Positions 22,701 to 40,200 of a stretch of 64,000 nt of DNA are shown here, piece by piece (the stretch's first letter is position 1; every line of letters begins with the position of its first letter). The notes under the pieces were generated by a model. That model had not been told where the DNA came from and did no database searches. It was given only the letters and a program-made list of their open reading frames with translations. The DNA lies in assembly GCA_963969365.1 (NCBI GenBank), contig OZ017756.1, forward strand, positions 2,170,001 through 2,234,000, read 5' to 3'. Source of the DNA: Asterochloris sp. CNOR1. Lineage: Eukaryota > Chlorophyta > Trebouxiophyceae > Trebouxiales > Trebouxiaceae. The translations under genes and the position numbers were made by a program.

Positions 22701-25700
22701 AGCGTACCCAGAGCATCCCCCACAGGCGCCAGGTCTGGGTGTGGCAAACCACTCACATAACAACCCACAAAGCGATTGGGGAACTTCAGGAAAGCTTACC
22801 CTAAACCCCCCATCCTGACTGGGCAGCTACCCACTCTCTGACTGGGCAGCTGCGACTGGGAGGCCTTCCCCTTCTCTCTTGCTGCTTTTGGCAGCTACTG
22901 AGTGAGAGTTTCCTCAACCAGGAATGGCGCTTGTGTGGCATGCTGAGCAGCAATATGATGTTGTGCACTGTGTGAGGTGATCACGCAGCCTGAGTAGATG
23001 CTTGCAAAGTGAGTTCACAGGATCTGTAAACAACATCTGCAGCAGCCAAACTGCCACTGAGCAGATCGGTTGCTGTGGTGATCTGTAAAAATGATAAAAG
23101 GGCTGTGTTGATCATGGATGCAACAGCAGTATGTATGATGACAGACACACAGAGTCGCCAGCACCATCCACCAGACTTTGATTCTGCGTTCTCCTCTGAA
23201 AGGCCTTGGCTGTTGCAGGCCGACTTTTAGAATGTGCAGACAGGTGAAGCATCTTGTAGCCTATGGAATTCCTAGGGTCTCTTGCAAGCTGCCTGACGTG
23301 GCTGGATCACCAGCCACCAAGCTGGCTGAGACATATTCAGGTCCCTCTGACATGATGCATCCATGTATCCTCCTGCAGCTGTCATGGACGAAGTCCGTGA
23401 GGCTGCCCGCGAGAAGAGCAGGCTGTGGATCACTGCCCGTGAGCTTGGCTCAGCCGTCCTGCCTGACATGGACGGGGACATTGAGCTGGCGCCGCCTATT
23501 GTCATCCTGGAGCCGCCCCTCACAGTGAGCTCTAAATTGACACTTGGGATGCTCACAGCAGCAGAAGCAGGTATCAATGCGCTTCAGGAAACAGCCCTTC
23601 AGACAGCAGCCCTTATCCCATGCAAGCTGCCCTGGCTGCTGGGAAGAGCCTGAGCCGGCAGCAGCATTGCCATCTGAGCTGACAGCAGCGCTGGGCAGAT
23701 GGCACTTGTTCCTGTGGAGGCATCACACCTTCTGCTGGCTGACATGGCTGCCTGAAAGTAGCCTGACCCAGCGGCAGCATTGCCTTCTGAGCTCACAGCA
23801 GCTTAAATTGGCGTCACTGACAGCACCTTGCCCTCTGCAGGCAGTATTGATTGCCGGTGGGGAGCCTGAGCTGGCAGCAGCATTGCCACCTGAGCTTGCA
23901 GCTGCTAACAGCAGCGTGGAGCACTTCTGTGAAAGCATCACATCCTCTGCAGGCTGACCTGGCTGCCCTGGAGGAGTTTGAGGCAGCAACAGCGTTGCAT
24001 TCTGAGCTTGCAGCAGCTGTAGGCAGCATGGAGCCCTTCTGTGAAAGCATCACACCCTCTGCAGGCTGACCTGGCTGCCAGGGAGGAGCCTGAGCCGGAG
24101 GGGGCCTACACTGGGCTTGCCTACCGCAGCCTGGCTGATGAGCCCCTGGCGCCTCCACGACCCGAGTTCAGGCCCACGCGTCAGGACTTCAGCGTGGGAG
24201 TGGAGTCAAGCGTGGGCGTGGCGCCTGAAGTGCCCGGCGCCGGTGAGCATGGGTACTGAGAGTTGAGGAATGTTACCCCTATGCCTGGCTGCATGCAGAG
24301 GCCTCTGGGCTGCATGAGGATGCAGCGTGGCATGGACATGGGCAGAGGGAGGCACGTGGTGCTTGCAGTGCCTGGCTGGCATGGACATTAGCAAAGGTGG
24401 GCAGTTGGTGCTGACAGTGCCTGGCTGGCTTACAGTGCCACTGACAGTGCCCGGCGCCGCAGAGCTGCATGTCCCTGCCTTCCCCGCTGTGCACCACAGC
24501 GCCACAGCTGCTCTGAGCAACAGACGCTGTGCAGCAAGCCCATTATTTTGCAGAGGTGCCAGTTCAGCCCGCTGCTCCGCACGATTGTGCTTACCCTCAG
24601 TGCCTGCTGCTGTCGTCATTTGAAGCTTCAGGGTGCCACCAAGATCCGTCCAGCGAGATGGTTAAACCTTCTTCCTTCAGGCTCTGCACTGATGCGCTGC
24701 ACACCTAAATCAAGCTCAAGTCTCTGCCATGCCCCCAGCAATATGTCAAAACTGCGCTGCTTACTACCCAGTCTGCAGGTGTCTTGCATGTCTACCACTC
24801 TCCTACCCTGCCTCTGCCGCTGCCGTGTACAGTCAACATCCCTGCAACCCCTGCCACGTCTGAATTGGCGCCTTCCGTCCTGCATCAACTCAATCCTGAC
24901 AATTTTTGCAACCTTTTGCCTCTGTGCCACACTCTTGCAGGTACTCTCTGCACAGGTCACACTCAGGCACAGCCAGTCCACATAGCAGCACCTGTCATCA
25001 ACAACAAGCCCGCAGCCCAAAGCCATCCCTGTCTTTCCAATATCCCACCTCAACTGCAGGCGGCTTCTGCACAGTCATGTGCTGCCTGCCCCGCCCACCT
25101 TTTGCTAGTGTCGTGCAGAACTGTCGGCCCCACCTCCCTGCTGAGCCTCTGCAGGCCTCCTCCCCACTGCTGCTACCAGCATCTGCCCTCCGAGCCACAC
25201 CATGCCATCTCTGCCTCTGAACCCTCTGCCTGCAGGCGCCTTCCGCATGGTTGCTCGTGTCACTCAACTCATCTTGAGCAAATGAGTCAGACGGCCTAGA
25301 CTCCCATGGTCGCTTCCCGCATCTGTCCATCCTGCCCCCCTTTGCCACACCCTCACTTTCCCCAGCAACCCTTCTGCCTGCAGGCGTCGTCACCACTCTC
25401 GCTCCCAGCATTCGCCCAGGGACCCCATCCCCCACAACCCCTTTGCCTGCAGGCGTCTTCCGCGCAGGCCCCATCGAAGAGCCTGCTGCCCCAGCCGCGG
25501 CAGCAGCCATCATCGAGGAAGAGATCCGCATCTCAGCGGACCCCCCCCTGGACCCGACCCCCTCCCGTGCAACCACAGAGGCCCAGCCACTCGGCGAGCC
25601 CACTGCACGCCGTGCCCCATCCCACGCAGCCACAGAGCCTGTCAGCGGCATCCGCACCTGGGAGGGCCCAGACAGTGGAACTTCAGGCGACATCGGCAGA

Positions 25701-26523
25701 GGCCCGCTGGGGGCCACAGAGCGGGTGCGCTCCTTTGCACCTCGATCGTCTGAGCTGTCCATGGGCTTGAGGTGCTGCAGCATGCGTACACAATCAGAGC
25801 TCTACGCATCTGGGGCTGCCCAGGAGCTGGGGCCAGCAATGACAGGGGCTGTTAGGGGTGTGCCTTACACCTAGATGTCATGGACAATCACTCAGCCCTG
25901 CCACCACCTGCCCCCCCTCGCTCCCCCTGCTTTCCCGGCCATTCTGCACCTGCAGGGTGCTCTAAGTCTACATCTCATGGATGATCATACAGGCAGTTTG
26001 CAGCCCTAGTGGTGGCACCACCTGCCCTGCCTCCCTCCCCCTGCTTCCCTGGCCCATTTGAAAGTGCAAAGATTCACCAGCCAGCAGCTGCCCTCTGCCA
26101 CCTTCCTGGCTGATTTCTTTGTTGGAAGCCTGCCAGCAGCACCCTGCTGCTGCACCACTGTCACAGCCCAGCACAGGACTCTGTGACTGGCAGCACCCTG
26201 GAGCCATTCTCCCCCCGGGCGACAGGGCCAGCCTGTAGATCTTTTACGCTTGGCGGCCAGTGTTCAGCAGTGCTGTCCTCCAACCTGCCGGCAAGACTTT
26301 AGGCAACCTTGGCACCATTCATGCCATTTCATGCAGCGCCATCCTCCCACTCTTCCTGACTCCTGCAGGGCAACGGGCCCCCACCAGAGCCGTCCCCCAC
26401 CCTGTTACCCTGCCACGTCTTTTCATGCAGGGCAGTGAGCCCACCAGCCACCCTGTCATCCCTGAGGCGGCCGAGGGCAGCAGGGGCGGGTCAGACATTG
26501 GCAGCCCTCAGGCCGGCAGCTAG
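13709..26523 (+). CDS. Long coiled-coil protein of unknown function
   Basis: Exons by phase: 13709-13988, 14671-14795, 16146-16337, 17320-17522, 18233-18395, 18907-19017, 19724-19798, 22375-22510, 23379-23524, 24065-24242, then 25453 onward. The N-terminal about 135 residues are Pro/Arg rich and non-helical, with RREFEDPQINQPARYPNLVL and RFPMPHEQREMIYKKKLLD. Exons 3 to 8 encode long charged helices (ADELLRKQAAKEAEQEL, EMLARVEQEAWRLARKKQEA, LKHDLEDAQRSLDAARKEAD, ETLLRKLHQLREEALAADRR), clearly coiled coil. The tail is Pro/Ala/Glu rich and disordered. The 3' end is ambiguous: either exon 11 runs to TAG at 25872-25874 (676 residues), or it leaves at a GTGCGC donor after 25724 and joins 26431-26523, which ends in TAG and looks coding. 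A structural or cytoskeletal role is plausible, but no family is recognised. Confidence 0.7.
15930..16145 (+). repeat. Decayed copies of the exon 16146 acceptor edge
   Basis: The live edge TTGCAG then GACGAGCACGCCGCTCAGC is preceded by TTGCAG then GATGAGCATGC at about 15937, CTACAG then GAGGAGCACACTGCTCAGC at about 16001, and CTACAG then GATGTGCATGC at about 16079. The spacing is 60-80 bp. The middle copy keeps the CTCAGCAGCGC block of the exon but loses the frame. Confidence 0.65.
16905..16923. repeat. Interstitial telomere-like motif (CCCTAAA)
   Basis: Two perfect CCCTAAA units preceded by AAA and followed by TCC sit in the intron between exons 3 and 4 of the coiled-coil gene. CCCTAAA is the plant and common chlorophyte telomere unit. 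Two units may be chance, or a scar of end-joining repair. Confidence 0.5.
17045..17319 (+). repeat. Decayed copies of the exon 17320 acceptor edge
   Basis: The live edge CCCTGCAG then TGGAATCAGGCACGTGAGATG is echoed at 17169 (CCCTGCAG then TGGAACCAGGCGCC) and near 17051 (CCTGCAG then CGCAGCCAGGCATGTAAGATG). The copies carry frame breaks and sit upstream of the live acceptor. Confidence 0.65.
19780..20060 (+). repeat. Decayed copies of the exon 19724-19798 donor edge
   Basis: The live donor region (CTGGACCAGGCAGCACAG, then a GTGGGCAGC donor and a GGCCCTGAGCAGGCTGCT intron start) is followed by similar segments near 19861, 19931 and 20008. Each has a GAGCTGGATGAGGCAGCA-, GCTGGACCAGGCAGCA- or CCTGGATCAAGCAGT-like block and then a CTGAGCAGGCTGC-like block. 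Here the donor side was multiplied downstream of the live exon. Confidence 0.6.
22051..22135. other. Nested 85-nt hairpin (foldback element or structured RNA)
   Basis: Three stacked inverted repeats: ATGTCTAACTTCT (22051-22063) pairs with 22123-22135 (13 pairs, one G-U); CTAGCAGCC (22071-22079) pairs with 22107-22115 (one G-U); CCGAAG (22091-22096) pairs with CTTCGG (22101-22106) around a CGCC loop. It lies in a 2.6-kb intron of the coiled-coil gene on the plus strand. It could be a tiny MITE, an intronic ncRNA or a small-RNA precursor. It lacks the T-loop and anticodon layout of a tRNA. Confidence 0.55.
23640..24064 (+). repeat. Decayed tandem copies of the exon 24065 edge
   Basis: A unit of roughly 110-125 bp recurs: (T)GAAAGCATCACACCCTCTGCAG then GCTGACCTGGCTGCC, then a GAG-rich block and GCAGCAGCATTGC. 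Copies start near 23720, 23930 and 24045, with a weaker one near 23835. Only the last (exon 24065-24242) reads on to a usable donor. The copy at 23952 has intact GCTGACCTGGCTGCC but no in-frame donor. Confidence 0.65.
25225..25460 (+). repeat. Decayed copies of the exon 25453 acceptor edge
   Basis: CTGCCTGCAG followed by GCGCCTTCCGCATGG (near 25225), GCGTCGTCACC (near 25374) and the live GCGTCTTCCGCGCAGG (25443 onward) are three versions of one edge, all preceded by similar C-rich tracts with repeated CCACCTCCCTGCTG-like text. Confidence 0.55.
25870..26080 (+). repeat. Tandem duplication of about 110 bp
   Basis: The block CTAGATGTCATGGACAATCA, a CCACCACCTGCCC stretch, then CTCCCCCTGCTTTCCCGGCC (from about 25870) is repeated from about 25968 as CTACATCTCATGGATGATCA, CACCACCTGCCC, then CTCCCCCTGCTTCCCTGGCC. 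It sits in the last intron or 3' UTR of the coiled-coil gene. Confidence 0.6.
26330..26431 (+). repeat. Decayed copy of the exon 26431 acceptor edge
   Basis: CTGCAGGGCAACGGGCCCCC with ACCAGAGCCGTCCC (from about 26363) resembles the live ATGCAGGGCAGTGAGCCCACCAGCCACCCTG edge about 62 bp later. A third, weaker edge (CATGCAGCGCCATCC) is near 26332. Confidence 0.45.
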
Positions 26524-26602
26524 GATCGGCCCAGCAGGGTATGCACCCCAAGCCATGATGGCGCTGGAGGGGAGCAGCCAACCCAGAGGCCAGACAGAGG
26601 GC

Positions 26603-26607
26603 TGTAA
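26603..26607 (+). terminator. Poly(A) signal TGTAA for the coiled-coil gene
   Basis: TGTAA lies 80 bases after the TAG at 26521-26523, which supports 26431-26523 as the true last exon. Confidence 0.45.
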
Positions 26608-26851
26608 GAGAGTATGTGTACTGTGCCACCTCATGTACGACCACCGAGGCGTCCCATCTAGCCTAGCCCAATCCTTTATCTGCGGGGTGTGCAGCAGCTT
26701 GGACATTCCTCCAATGACAAGCTGCTGCACACTGCAGCTATGTTTCTGAGTTCTCTCCCCTGTGCCATGTTACAACAGTTTGCCAGGCTGGCTGAACCCT
26801 GTCTTTTGCCCCACTTTTTCAGGATATCATCAAACTGCATGGCACCTCTCT

Positions 26852-26856
26852 TTACA
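26852..26856 (-). terminator. Poly(A) signal TGTAA for the kinase gene
   Basis: TTACA on the plus strand is TGTAA on the minus strand, 170 bases beyond the kinase stop codon. Confidence 0.4.
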
Positions 26857-27025
26857 AGCGTCCACAAAGTGTAATTCTGTTATGGTAACAATAGCAGTGC
26901 TGACCGGCTTGGGACAACAATAAAGGATGTCTGTAAGGAAAAGTGAAGGGCAGTGCTAGCTACATAGTCAATGCTCCACCAATGAGGCAAGACTGGGCTG
27001 AGGCAGGATGGGACAGGCTCTGTCC

Positions 27026-34116
<7,091 letters not shown>

Positions 34117-34250
34117 GATACCTGTGCACATGCTCTGTGGTCTCAAGAATTCATTCAAGCACTCGTCTACTTGACCCTCTCAAGCTTAAATCTTCGTTTG
34201 CCACCCCGGGACGGGATGCATGGCCTTAAAGCACTCTGAGAGCAGCCCTC
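34117..34250. promoter_or_regulatory. Putative bidirectional promoter, kinase / large gene pair
   Basis: 134 bp lie between the tentative kinase ATG (34116, minus) and the proposed ATG at 34251 (plus). The spacing resembles the other two divergent pairs in the window. The middle is AT-richer (about 34140-34200). No TATA box can be placed with confidence. Confidence 0.4.
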
Positions 34251-37200
34251 ATGCAGCAGCAGTGCCAATTCAGGTGAGGCAGGATTCAAGCAATCACGCA
34301 AGCCATCACTGGCCTGTCACCGCATCTCTTGTCATGCAGAGTGCTGCTGGAGGCCAGGCTGTGTCCTGGAGCCCTATCCCACACCCCTCCACCGCCACGC
34401 CGGCCTGCATCAAGCTCAGACCCCAGCACACGGGCCGCCACGCCGCTGCCAAGCCCCGTGCTGGGGGTGCAGCACAGGCTCGCCCTCACCTATGCGCTGC
34501 CTTCAGGCGAGCAGCAGGCCAGCTCCCTGCTGGCCTCTGCTCTGCCGCCAGCAAGGCCCGAATCTGCTGCAGCAGAAAGTGCCAACATGCAGCCGGCTGC
34601 GGACAGCAGAGCAGAGGCCCCTGCAGGCATTGATGGCGCTGCTCTGAGGCCCAACGTGCTGCAGTGGAAGGCTGAGCACATCATTGCAGTGGATGAGGCT
34701 CTTGTGCGCAGCTGGGCAGGCAGCCATGCAGCCCTGCCGATTGCTTTGAAGGCTGCTTCACGGACTCAGCTGCCCCCCCCGGCAGAAGCTGCAGCTGATG
34801 CAGCCGATGCAGCCGCTGGTGGGCCTGGAGCAAAAGGTGTCACAGGCGAGGGAAAGAGGGTGTTTGATGGCTGCCATAATTGGTATCACTGTGCACAAGT
34901 CTTCTTGCCAATGTTTCTAAGGCCTGCGTGGGAAGGTGTCAGACCCTGTACATCGTATCGCTGCTATGCAACAATTGGTTTGTGATAAGCAGGTGCCCCG
35001 ATGCCCTTCTGTGCTACCCTTCTGTATGAGTTTGGCAAGAGTAGCAGTGGAGGGGCCCTTTCCTTGGCACACCTTCATGCCATCCTTACTGATTGCCAAG
35101 CTATGTCTGAGTGAGGATGGTGACCTGCACTGCAAAGTCAAGCATGAGCACCGGTGTTTGCCAAAAGACAGCCACACCAGCACCATGAGGCCCCTGCGCG
35201 AGCTTGCCACGTCACCTGCAGGCCAGTCTGTGGCAAAGCCAGCCGCCAAGGCCGGAGGCAAAGCCCTGGCTGGCGACACCGCACAGGATGAAGGCATGGA
35301 GCTCTGGGGCACAGACAGCAGCTGGGCCGGCAGCCTGGACTGCGCGGGGCTGCTTTTGGGGGACTCAAAAGCGGCGCTGCAGATTCCAGTCAGAGGAGGC
35401 GTGGTCCCGCCTGAGCTGGTCGCTTTTGAGAGCGTCACAGTTGCGGTCGAGGTGCGTGCTGGCTGCATCAAACGCTCACTGATCACTGGTGTATGCCGCA
35501 TGCATGCGCAGGGATGAGTGTGCAACTCCTGTCCCATAGGACTCTAAACCACCAGCACAGCCTGAACAACACAGTCGCAGCAGCCTGCAGGCAGTGTCTG
35601 TTGGGCAGGCTTGCTGGCATAGCAGCCTGCAGCCAACAGTGCAGTCTCATCAGCTTCCCGTGTGCAAGCATGGACAAGACTCTGTGCAAGCCTCAAATCC
35701 CCTTGCTGCCTCAATCTGAAATTTAGGCAGCCTCGCCTGCAGGTCTGGACGCTGCCGGCTGCTCTGCCCGAGCTCAGCCCTGCAGAAGCCAAGGCAGCAG
35801 CAGCCAAGGCCAAGGCAGACCCCAAGGCGGCGGCTGCAGCACAGGAGGCAGCTCTGGCAGCACTGCCTCCACAGCAAAAATGCAAGCTGCTGCCGGATGA
35901 GCTGGCGGGCAAGCTCTGTCCCCTGGTCATCACGCCTGTGAAGGTGAAGCCCCACCCCTTGGCATCTTGGTGCAATGCTTGGCCTGCAGACTGCTGCACC
36001 TGCCTGGCTTGCTGCCAGCCTTGCTGCCATGCTGCATGTCGTGCTGGGCCCTGCAGCAACCTCAACCGCAGTACTATGCACATCCAGCTCATCTCCCATC
36101 TGCACTCTCACAGACCCAGTCATGGCGTAATCCAAGCTAGACTGTGGTAGAGAACAAAGGACAGACATGCTTGGCATGTAGCAGGTTGGCGGCATCTGCA
36201 CGCAAATGAGCACTGCCTTCCTAGCCTGCACCTCCCTGCTCTCACATGACGCCTGTGGCCTGCAGGCAAGCCGACTGCCCAGCAGCCCCGCCACCACGCA
36301 ACAGCTGGACACTCAGTGCCATCCAGTGTCGCTCAGCCTCAGAATCCCGCTGCAGGGCTCGCAGATAAGCCTGCCTGCCCAGGTCAGACATGCCTGCACG
36401 TGACCTCATGGCAGCGTCGTCTGAACACAAGCATCAATCAGACTGCATGCGCCTCAAGTCAATACGTGTCCACCGGTAATTCTGCCAGTCCCCTATACAG
36501 CAGCACTCCACATCGAACGCAATCAGTTGCAGTGTCTGCCCTGCTCTGCTTCTTGCAACAGGGGGCATCTCATCTGGGACAAGGTGCAGGTTGCCAACAT
36601 CTGCCAGACTGACGTTTGTGTTGGCAGCTGCGCTGCTATGCAGGTCCTTCCTTGGCAGCAGGCAGGCAACTTTGCAGTCCGCAAGGTCCGCTTCAGCGGC
36701 TCTGTGGTGGTGCTCGCGGCAGACCTAGACATGGATGAGCTCCTGCTGGCTGTGCAGGAGAGCACGATGGCAGTTGAGGTGAGCTGCTGCTTTCGCAGCC
36801 CCTGACAGTGCGGGAGAGCACATCAGCACTTGCCATGGGGAACTTGCCGGTTGCCATCCAGAGATCTGAGAGGGATCAGCTGCAGCATGGCACGGTGGCT
36901 GGCTGCCTGTCTCAGCTGCAGGTGCAATGTCAGCAGTGCAGCAAGGCAGCTGCTGAGCGCCGACGCCTGCATGCTTTCCCAGTGTCAGTCTGCAAATACG
37001 TGGGCATCCTTTCATGGAGCTCTTGCATGCTCTGCAGCGGGTAATGCCCTGTGGAGTGCACCCCCGCACTACCCTGTATGCAGCACCAGATCTCTGATTG
37101 CTTTCGATGGGACATGTTGTAGGTGCACGACAGAGATGCTTACCCTGAGGAGGCCTCTCTGCCCACCATGCCTGCCCCTCCGGCGCCGCTGCAGTCAGCA

Positions 37201-40200
37201 AAGTCTCTGACCCCTGACAAGCCCCCCGCTGCCGGCAAGCCTGGCAAGCCTGGCACTGCCGCAGCGGCTGCGCAGTCGCCGCCGCCAAAGCAGGACGTGC
37301 AGCTGCAGGCAGAGCAGCAGCCTCCGGAGCCTGCTCCGCAGGCGGCTGCAGCTGCAGAGTATGTGTGTGGCGTGGCCAAGTGCAACCTGGCGAGCTTGGC
37401 TAAGGGGTACAGGCGCGTGGAGTGCGTGGCTGCACTGGCCCCGCTCACCACTGTCAGGGGGGCTGCTGGGCTGGACTGGCGGACACGACCTGGGCGCTAC
37501 ATGGAGGTGGGCCCTGGCTGCAATGCGATGTGCAGAGCCTGCATGTGAACATCGGCTCTGTGCGCCATGCAGCTTACATATCCCAGGCATGTGGATGTGG
37601 GCACTGTACGCATGCAGGTCCCATAGCCCATGCAGGTGCAGGAACATGCAACATGCAGTTTGCTTGATCCATCGAGTGTGAAGGTGGTTGCACCATGCAG
37701 TAGGGCGCCACCCCTGGGGTCCAGGACTAACAATCTGGGCTGCCAATTTGCGTGCCTCATCAGAGTCGCCGTGCAGTTTGCATTTACTACCTGTATATTG
37801 TAGGGCATGTATTGCTGGTATGGCTTGATGCTGAGGCCATGCTTGTTGCAAAGCAGCAGCACATCCCTGCTCCATACACTTGCGCGCCTCCCAGGCTCTC
37901 ATTGCATCGCCTGGCAGGCCGTCTCATGACATCACGTATGCTGTTCTCTGCTGCTGGTTGGCTCCACTTTCAAGGCGGTGGTGCACAATGCTGTGCTGTG
38001 CCTTTCAGTGCGTGACACCCCAGCGTCAGTGTGTGCCGACTCAGGTTGCGTGCATGCCGTTTCAGCTTCGCTGCGTGCCATCTCAGCTGTCATGCATGCC
38101 TCTGGCCGTCCAGCAGCTCCCCTTTGCTGCCCACTTCTGCAGGCTGAGTCCACGCTCAAGGTGGTGGTGCGCACTGCTGTGCCTCTGACAGACGCGCTGG
38201 CTGCTCAGCAACAGGCTGCATTGCGCCCGTATGGCCGCGCTGTCTTCTGCATGGCCTATGCGGACACCGAGGTACTGCACCACATATCAACTTTCCCAAG
38301 CATGTGTCTGTGTCAGTGTAACAGTAAGCTACATTTGAGTCGTCTGCCCGCCCAGCGTGCCCGTGCTGCAGACAGAATTCTGCTACCCAAGCAGTCTGCT
38401 TGCGCAGTGTGCTCAACTGCTGATGAGTGGCTGAGGCCATGACAGATCATGCCTTGACGCTCACAGGTTGTCTGTACATAAGCTGCGATGCCGGAGCCTC
38501 CACTCCTGCAGGGTGCCAGGCAAATGAGCCGTTCTTGCAGGGCATTGACTGTCAATCCCTTCCTGCCCACAGGCAGCGCTGCCACGACTGCTGCTTGAAG
38601 CACCAGTGCATCTTCCCCTAACGGCTTGACAGCCCCCTGCAGATGTTGCATCTGGTGGAAGGAACCATGCGGCGCCTGAATGCTGGAGTCCTGGGGTTGG
38701 ACCGCACCCCAGGGGAGCTGGCCAGGCAGAAGGCTGCTGCTGCGGCTGCAGCAGCCGCAGCTGCTGTGGCTGAGGCTGAGGCAGGTGAGCCCTTCTGCCC
38801 CCCACATCTACACAGAGTCACATGGTGCAGAGGGTGCTGCCTCCTACACAAAACCACATTCAGCAAGTCATGCTGAGCAACCACCCCTGCTGCCCAACAG
38901 GAACTGCGATGCGCTGCAGACACACACAGCATAGAGGGCACCCAGCCCAAGTGCTACAATGAAGCACAACATCCTTGCCTCGAACATGATGAAATGCTGT
39001 CTAGCGCTGAGGAACCATCACTCCACAGCCCCTGATGTGTAGAGCTGTCATTCTGTGCAGAGTCTCGCAGCGCTGAGGGGGCTTCCAGTCAGCGTTCGCG
39101 GCGCAGCAGGCGCTTGGCCTCAGCCTCCTCCAGGCCAGCCAGCACAGGGGCCGGGACAGCGGCAGGCAAAGCAAATGTGGCAGGCTCTTCTGCTACAACT
39201 GAGCCTTGGGGGGCGCCAGGGCTCAGCGTGCAGGTAAGCACCATGGACGGCTTGTGTGGTCAATGGAACACCTGCCCGTCTGCCGCTTGAATGAACTCTG
39301 CCCCTCTCCTCAGTTTGAAGCTAAGGGCACCTGGTGTGCTTCTGCTAGCAGCACGTGGAGGCATTCCTGATGTGTGCATGCGTTTGATAAGCCCAGTTTA
39401 TACAAGATTACCTACTGCAGGTGCTGCAAGCGCTCTCGACCTACAAGCTGTCAGATGAGCAGGCTGCAGACCCAGAGCTGGATGTCTTGACAGGTGTGCT
39501 GCCTGCTCAACCTGCAGGCCTGCTGATCAGTTCCTCATGCAAATGTGCCCAGACAGGTTGCTTGGCACTAGATGGGGCGCCCGTTATGGCTGCAGGCTTC
39601 CTGGCCAGCTTTTCATACAGCTGTGCCCCGGCAGGTCTAACAGCGCTGCTCTGCATCTGTTCCTCCCGGTATGTACTGGCATCTGCCTCTGGACGGCTGA
39701 TTGACTGGGCCACCTGGCACAGGCACGCTGAGCTGCATCTGCAGGATGTTGCCGTGCACTGCCAGCGGCACGCTGCTCCGCACAATTAGGAGCTGCAGTT
39801 ATCCCGCAGCAGTAAGTGCTCCAGGCAGCCATACAGCTGGGGCGTTACCAGACCTATGATGCTGTCAGCTGGCAAAGCAAGCAAGGTGGTGAAGTAAACT
39901 CCACAGATGGTGGAACACTATCTGCTGCAGGCTTCCAGCTGGTGGATGGGCAGGAGCGAATGATTGTGGTGGAGGGCCTGGCAGACAAGGCCATGAAGGT
40001 AATGGCTCAGCTGGCCACCAAGCTGCTGCAGGACAAGGCCTCCCGTGCGGAAGCTGCCCAGTCTGTGGCCGAGCGCTATGGGCAGCGGCGAGTCCTGCTG
40101 AACCAGGCTGCCAGGTCAGTCCAGGACTGTGTTGGGCCTCTGAAGTCCCTGTGTCTAAGCCTCCCCTTTACGGCCGTTCACAGCGCCATGCGAGCAGAAG

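Larger units (their letters stand above)
26524..27025. other. Intergenic, between convergent genes
   Basis: This 502-bp gap holds candidate poly(A) motifs of both flanking genes (TGTAA at 26603-26607 and its complement at 26852-26856). I see no coding sequence or RNA gene. Confidence 0.5.

Noticed and set aside
22796-22812. Second telomere-like motif (ACCCTAAACCCCCC)
   Set aside because: Only one CCCTAAA unit; not distinguishable from chance.
23952-24020. Possible extra exon of the coiled-coil gene (GCTGACCTGGCTGCCCTGG)
   Set aside because: Good acceptor, but no usable donor in phase before the next unit; treated as a dead tandem copy.
24998-25783. 261-codon open frame on the minus strand
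   Set aside because: Antisense shadow of the Pro/Ala-rich exon 25453 and its C-rich intron copies.
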